Assembly: GCA_025463305.1 (NCBI GenBank)
Contig: JAOBWK010000063.1
Location: forward strand, 58,394 to 122,393
Reading direction: 5' to 3'
Source of the DNA: Ilumatobacteraceae bacterium
Lineage (GTDB): Bacteria > Actinomycetota > Acidimicrobiia > Acidimicrobiales > Ilumatobacteraceae
DNA: 64,000 nucleotides
Both the position numbers and the translations under genes were made by a program. The notes under the pieces are model-generated. The model ran no database searches. It was given only the letters and a program-made list of their open reading frames with translations, and was not told the origin of the DNA. Below, in pieces: positions 60,932 through 64,000 of the stretch (positions are counted from its first letter, which is position 1; the number at the start of each line of letters is the position of its first letter).

Positions 60932-62281
60932 ATGAGCGATGTCCCCAATTCCCCCGATGTCGGTGCGGTCGGCACTGCCGCGCCCGTGCTGGGTCAGCGC
61001 TACCAGCTCGTGCAGCGGCTGGCGACCGGCGGGATGGGTGCCGTGTGGAGCGCCACCGATCTCGTGCTCGGACGGACGGTCGCGGTCAAGGTCCTTCGTG
61101 ACGATCTGGTCGACTCCAGCACGTTCCTCGAGCGCTTCCGCAACGAGGCCCGCCACACAGCGTCCCTCGCCCATCCGGGCATCGCCGGCGTGTACGACTA
61201 CGGCGAGGATCGCATCGACGGGACGGTGCGCGCCTACCTGGTGATGGAGCTCGTGCCCGGCAGCGCCCTGTCCGAGGTCATGTTCGATCACGGCCCGTTC
61301 GACACCACGACGACGCTGTCCGTGCTCGCCCAGGCCGGGGAGGCGCTGCACGCCGCGCATTCGGTCGGCATCGTCCACCGCGACGTGAAGCCCGGCAACC
61401 TGATGGTGCTCGACGACGGATCGATCAAGCTCACCGACTTCGGCATCGCCAGAGCCGCTGACGGCGTGGCGATCACCGAGGTCGGACAGGTCGTCGGCAC
61501 CGCCCAGTACATGGCGCCCGAGCAGGCGATGGGCGAGGATGCCACGGCGTCGAGCGACGTCTACTCCCTGGGGGTCATCGGCTACGAGATGCTGGCCGGG
61601 CGTCCACCGTTCACCGGCGCCAACCCCGCCGCGCTGGCGCTGGCGCACGTGCACCAGGCTCCTCCGCCGCTGCCGGCCACCGTTCCGGCCGGCGTCACTG
61701 CGTTGATCGAGACCGCGATGGCGAAGGATCCTGCGCGACGGCCGGCGGATGCATCGGCGTTCGCGGCCGCCGCCCGTCGGCTGCTCCTCGACCACCTCCC
61801 ACCGCCGATGACGGTCGCCACGTCGGACGGCAGCGCACCGCATGGCGGGTACGACGCGGCCGGCACCCCGACCGCGCTGATGGACGGAGCAGCCCGTGCC
61901 ACCGCGGTCATGCCGGCCGGCGGCGTGGCTGTCGGGGCGCCACGCCTCGAGGTCGCCGCGGCATCGTTGTCGCCCCGTCGCCGAATCGGGCGATGGTGGC
62001 TGCTCGGCGCGCTCGTCGTCGTCCTGCTCGGGGCTGCTGCCGCGGTGTCTCGTTCCTCCGACGACGCGTTCCACGCGCCGACCGGCGCCACCACGACGGC
62101 ACCCGCCCCGCCATCATCCGCGACAACGACCCCGACGGCCCCTGCCACCACCACGCCGGTCGCCGTCGCCCCCGCGGTGCTGGTGAGCCAACCACCCGCC
62201 ACGACGGTGCCAGCGGCCCCGGCCGGTGGGAAGGGCAAGGGGAACGGAAACGGCAAGGGCAGGGGCGGCGGCAAGGGCTGA
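60932..62281 (+). CDS. Serine/threonine protein kinase (PknB-type) with Gly/Lys-rich tail
   Basis: 449 aa. Kinase domain at about residues 24-285: LATGGMGAVW, AVKVL (ATP Lys), HRDVKPGNL, DFGIARAADG, TAQYMAPEQ and DVYSLGVIGYEMLAGRPPF. A linker leads to one membrane helix (WWLLGALVVVLLGAAAAV), then a Thr/Pro/Ala-rich external segment ending GGKGKGNGNGKGRGGGKG. No PASTA domain is present. The basic external tail may bind anionic wall polymers. ATG 60932 is taken as start; upstream frame is not kinase-like. Stands alone before the interrupted PhoD-like gene. Confidence 0.93.
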   Translation: MSDVPNSPDVGAVGTAAPVLGQRYQLVQRLATGGMGAVWSATDLVLGRTVAVKVLRDDLVDSSTFLERFRNEARHTASLAHPGIAGVYDYGEDRIDGTVRAYLVMELVPGSALSEVMFDHGPFDTTTTLSVLAQAGEALHAAHSVGIVHRDVKPGNLMVLDDGSIKLTDFGIARAADGVAITEVGQVVGTAQYMAPEQAMGEDATASSDVYSLGVIGYEMLAGRPPFTGANPAALALAHVHQAPPPLPATVPAGVTALIETAMAKDPARRPADASAFAAAARRLLLDHLPPPMTVATSDGSAPHGGYDAAGTPTALMDGAARATAVMPAGGVAVGAPRLEVAAASLSPRRRIGRWWLLGALVVVLLGAAAAVSRSSDDAFHAPTGATTTAPAPPSSATTTPTAPATTTPVAVAPAVLVSQPPATTVPAAPAGGKGKGNGNGKGRGGGKG

Positions 62282-62404
62282 TGCCCGGCCGAGTGGACCG
62301 TGGGCCACGCGCTGGGCGTCTCGATCGGGTGCTGATCGGTTCGATCGTCGGGTCCGCCCGCCCGATCGACGCGTTCGGCCCCTGGCGACGCGAGAGGATG
62401 CCTC

Positions 62405-62698
62405 ATGGCTGAACTGATCCTCGGACCGATGCTCCGCTACGTCGACGAGACGTCTGCGACGGTCTGGATGGAGACCGACGCGGCGTGCACGGTGCAGGTC
62501 CTGGATCGAGAGACGCACACGTTCACGGTCGCCGGTCACCACTACGCGCTCGTCGTCCTCGACGCGCTCGAGCCGGCGGGCGCATACCCGTACGACGTGA
62601 CGCTCGACGGTGTCGTGCGGTGGCCCGAGGCCGGCAGCTCGCTCCCGGCGAGCGTTGTGTTCTTTCAGGACATGGGAAACGGATCTGTCAGGTCATAG
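62405..62698 (+). pseudogene. PhoD-like phosphatase gene, cut by IS insertion (5' fragment)
   Basis: The first 83 codons, LILGPMLRYVDETSATVWMETD, FTVAGHHYALVVLDALEPAG and YPYDVTLDGVVRWPE, match the N-terminal domain of actinobacterial alkaline-phosphatase-D-like proteins (normally over 500 aa). At 62656 the IS481 element begins, and the frame runs 14 codons into it (VFFQDMGNGSVRS) before a stop. The rest of the gene should continue past the window. GAGAGG precedes ATG 62405. The fragment lacks all catalytic residues. Confidence 0.8.
62656..62682 (+). repeat. Left terminal inverted repeat of IS481-like element
   Basis: Begins TGTGTTCTTTCAGGACATGG and continues GAAACGG. It pairs with 63974-64000, with five mismatches. 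Confidence 0.85.
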
Positions 62699-62704
62699 GA
62701 AACT

Positions 62705-62722
62705 CGATGTCGCGAGACATCG
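62705..62722. repeat. Hairpin inside IS left end
   Basis: CGATGTC-GCGA-GACATCG, 7-bp perfect stem between the left inverted repeat and the transposase start. It may stop read-through transcription from outside or bind transposase. Confidence 0.45.
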
Positions 62723-62757
62723 CTGACACACGACTGGCGTGCTGATGACGCTGGTGG

Positions 62758-63945
62758 ATGTCCAAAGCGCGTTTGGTGATCACCGCAGTTGTTCTCGAGG
62801 GCCGCTCCCAGGCCGACGTTGCTCGCGCTTACAACGTGTCCAAAGGCTGGGTCTCCAAACTCGTCGCCCGCTACCGCACCGAGGGTGACGCGGCGTTCGA
62901 GCCACGCTCACGTCGACCGCACACCTCACCCAACGCGACCCCACCCGCGACCGTTGAACTGATCATCGAGCTCCGCCACCAACTCACCACTGCCGGCTTG
63001 GACGCGGGCCCGGACACCATCCACTGGCACCTCCAACACGACCACCACATCACCGTGTCCGTCCCGACGATCAGCCGCACCCTCACCCGCCACCAACTCG
63101 TCACCCCCGAACCCAAGAAGCGACCCAAGTCGTCCTACATCCGCTTCCAAGCCGAGCAACCCAACGAGACCTGGCAATCCGACTTCACCCACTACCGGCT
63201 CGCCAACGGTGTCGACATCGAAATCCTGACCTGGCTCGACGACCACTCCCGCTACGCCCTTTCGATCACCGCCCACCGGCGCGTGACCGCCACCGATGTC
63301 CTCACCACCTTCCGACAAACCTGCACCTCACACGGCACCCCAGCATCAACGCTGACGGACAACGGGATGGTCTTCACCACCCGCTTCGCCGGTGGACGCG
63401 GCGGCCGCAACGCCTTCGAAGCCGAACTCGTCCGTCTCCACATCGTCCAGAAGAACTCGCGCCCCAACCACCCCACCACCTGCGGCAAAGTCGAACGCTT
63501 CCAACAAACCATGAAGAAATGGATCCGCGCTCAACCCGACCAGCCAGCCACCATCACCGAGCTACACACACTCCTCGACCTGTTCGCCGACGAATACAAC
63601 CACCACCGACCACACCGATCCCTCCCACACCGCTCAACCCCCGCCACCGCCTACCAGACACGCCCCAAAGCCTCACCCGGCAGCCGCAATGACCCCCACC
63701 ACCGAGTTCGCCACGACCACGTCGACAACAGCGGCACCGTCACCCTGCGCCACAACGGACGCCTCCACCACATCGGCATCGGACGAACCCACGCCCGAAC
63801 CCCCATCATCCTCCTCATCGCCGACCTCGACATCCGCATCATCCACGCCGCCACCGGCGAAATACTCCGCGAACTCACCCTCGACCCCACCCGCGACTAC
63901 CAACCAACCGGCGCACCCAAAGGCCCCACCAGACCCCGAAAATGA
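62758..63945 (+). CDS. IS481-family transposase
   Basis: 395 aa, intact. N-terminal helix-turn-helix GRSQADVARAYNVSKGWVSKLVARYR, then an rve-type DDE core: Asp in WQSDFTHY, Asp in LTDNGMVF and Glu in GKVERFQQTMKKW, followed by YNHHRPHRSLPHRSTPATAY, a standard IS481/IS3-like ending. The C-terminal 90 residues (HRVRHDHVDNSGTVTLRHNG) are a beta-rich extension usual in actinobacterial members. ATG 62758. No frameshift is needed, so the element is likely active. It has inserted in a PhoD-like gene. Confidence 0.95.
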   Translation: MSKARLVITAVVLEGRSQADVARAYNVSKGWVSKLVARYRTEGDAAFEPRSRRPHTSPNATPPATVELIIELRHQLTTAGLDAGPDTIHWHLQHDHHITVSVPTISRTLTRHQLVTPEPKKRPKSSYIRFQAEQPNETWQSDFTHYRLANGVDIEILTWLDDHSRYALSITAHRRVTATDVLTTFRQTCTSHGTPASTLTDNGMVFTTRFAGGRGGRNAFEAELVRLHIVQKNSRPNHPTTCGKVERFQQTMKKWIRAQPDQPATITELHTLLDLFADEYNHHRPHRSLPHRSTPATAYQTRPKASPGSRNDPHHRVRHDHVDNSGTVTLRHNGRLHHIGIGRTHARTPIILLIADLDIRIIHAATGEILRELTLDPTRDYQPTGAPKGPTRPRK

Positions 63946-63950
63946 AACCA

Positions 63951-63974
63951 ACCCGGACCTTCGCAGGTCCGGGT
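63951..63974 (+). terminator. Hairpin after transposase gene
   Basis: ACCCGGACCT-TCGC-AGGTCCGGGT, perfect 10-bp stem five bases after the transposase stop and touching the right inverted repeat. A likely terminator of the transposase message. Confidence 0.7.
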
Positions 63975-64000
63975 CGTTTCCGATCTCCTGAGAGATCACA
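63974..64000 (-). repeat. Right terminal inverted repeat of IS481-like element
   Basis: Read on the minus strand from 64000: TGTGATCTCTCAGGAGATCG, then GAAACGA. Matches the left end at 22 of 27 positions. Confidence 0.85.

Larger units (their letters stand above)
62656..64000 (+). mobile_element. IS481-family insertion sequence
   Basis: 1345-bp element with one transposase gene and imperfect 27-bp terminal inverted repeats (22 of 27 identical). The left one starts TGTGTTCTTTCAGGA, and the right one, read inward, TGTGATCTCTCAGGA, both then NNNNGGAAACG. TGTG ends and an IS481-type DDE transposase agree. The plus strand is rich in A and C and poor in G, unlike the flanking host DNA. The right end coincides with the last base, so the target-site duplication cannot be seen. 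Confidence 0.88.

Overview
The window is 64 kb of very high-GC DNA, densely coding on both strands, with many ATGA, GTGA and TGATG gene overlaps and frequent GTG starts. The gene content points to an actinobacterium: SDR-rich, with an ECF sigma/anti-sigma pair, an STPK with a C-terminal membrane anchor, Thr-rich lipoproteins, LysM-NlpC/P60 and sortase-like proteins, and MacB-type transporters. Secreted proteins built of DTR-type repeats (here 127 aa each) make me favour the class Acidimicrobiia. That placement is inference. I see no rRNA, tRNA or CRISPR array.

Layout. 1-9.5 kb: catabolic and housekeeping genes (amidohydrolase, phosphoesterase, four-gene SDR/aldolase set, a TetR/formylglycine-enzyme/DUF445 operon, FrnE, pirin). 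9.6-12.8 kb: DUF899 protein, a lipoprotein divergent from an ECF sigma/anti-sigma pair, and PsiE. 12.9-18.9 kb: a four-gene MacB-like export operon with an adaptor gene at each end, preceded by palindromic and 11-bp phased direct repeats. 18.9-21.6 kb: PilZ, STAS and HATPase signalling proteins, a Coq4-like protein behind a leader ORF, and a molbindin. 21.7-35.5 kb: a large Pst-like surface locus. 35.5-48.8 kb: two aldehyde dehydrogenases, XdhC, SDRs, a LysM-NlpC/P60 hydrolase, an FMN-binding/ferric-reductase pair, M24 peptidase, an S4 protein, a broken acyltransferase and a His-tailed DMT transporter. 48.9-54.5 kb: phosphodiester glycosidase overlapping a repeat-bearing esterase, NUDIX and CHAD proteins. 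54.6-57.9 kb: a cbiMQO nickel/cobalt ECF transporter with a 21-bp palindromic operator and an adjacent Fur-family gene. 58-62.3 kb: NTF2-like, MsrB, lipoprotein, DoxX, fatty-acid-hydroxylase-like and STPK genes. 62.4-64 kb: a PhoD-like gene interrupted by an IS481-family element whose right inverted repeat ends on the last base of the window.

The strongest candidate for an undescribed system is 21.7-35.5 kb. A secreted binding protein and a triple-repeat secreted protein lead into an unbroken chain of overlapping genes: a wall/membrane-anchored protein homologous to part of the repeat protein, PstB with a 157-aa acidic extension, PstC, PstA, a membrane-anchored PstS-like protein, a 950-aa surface protein with binding-protein-like segments, a sortase-fold protein that has lost both its catalytic His and Cys, and a small tail-anchored protein. 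It ends at a perfect 18-bp-stem hairpin. I read it as a surface-displayed uptake or sensing complex derived from the phosphate transporter, with a non-catalytic sortase as a structural or binding part.

Other points of interest are a 13-bp triplication of a start region (38.25 kb), a multiply frameshifted acyltransferase (46.2-47.7 kb), and the Fur-type operator at 57.4 kb. All family calls are from reading motifs by eye; no database search was run.
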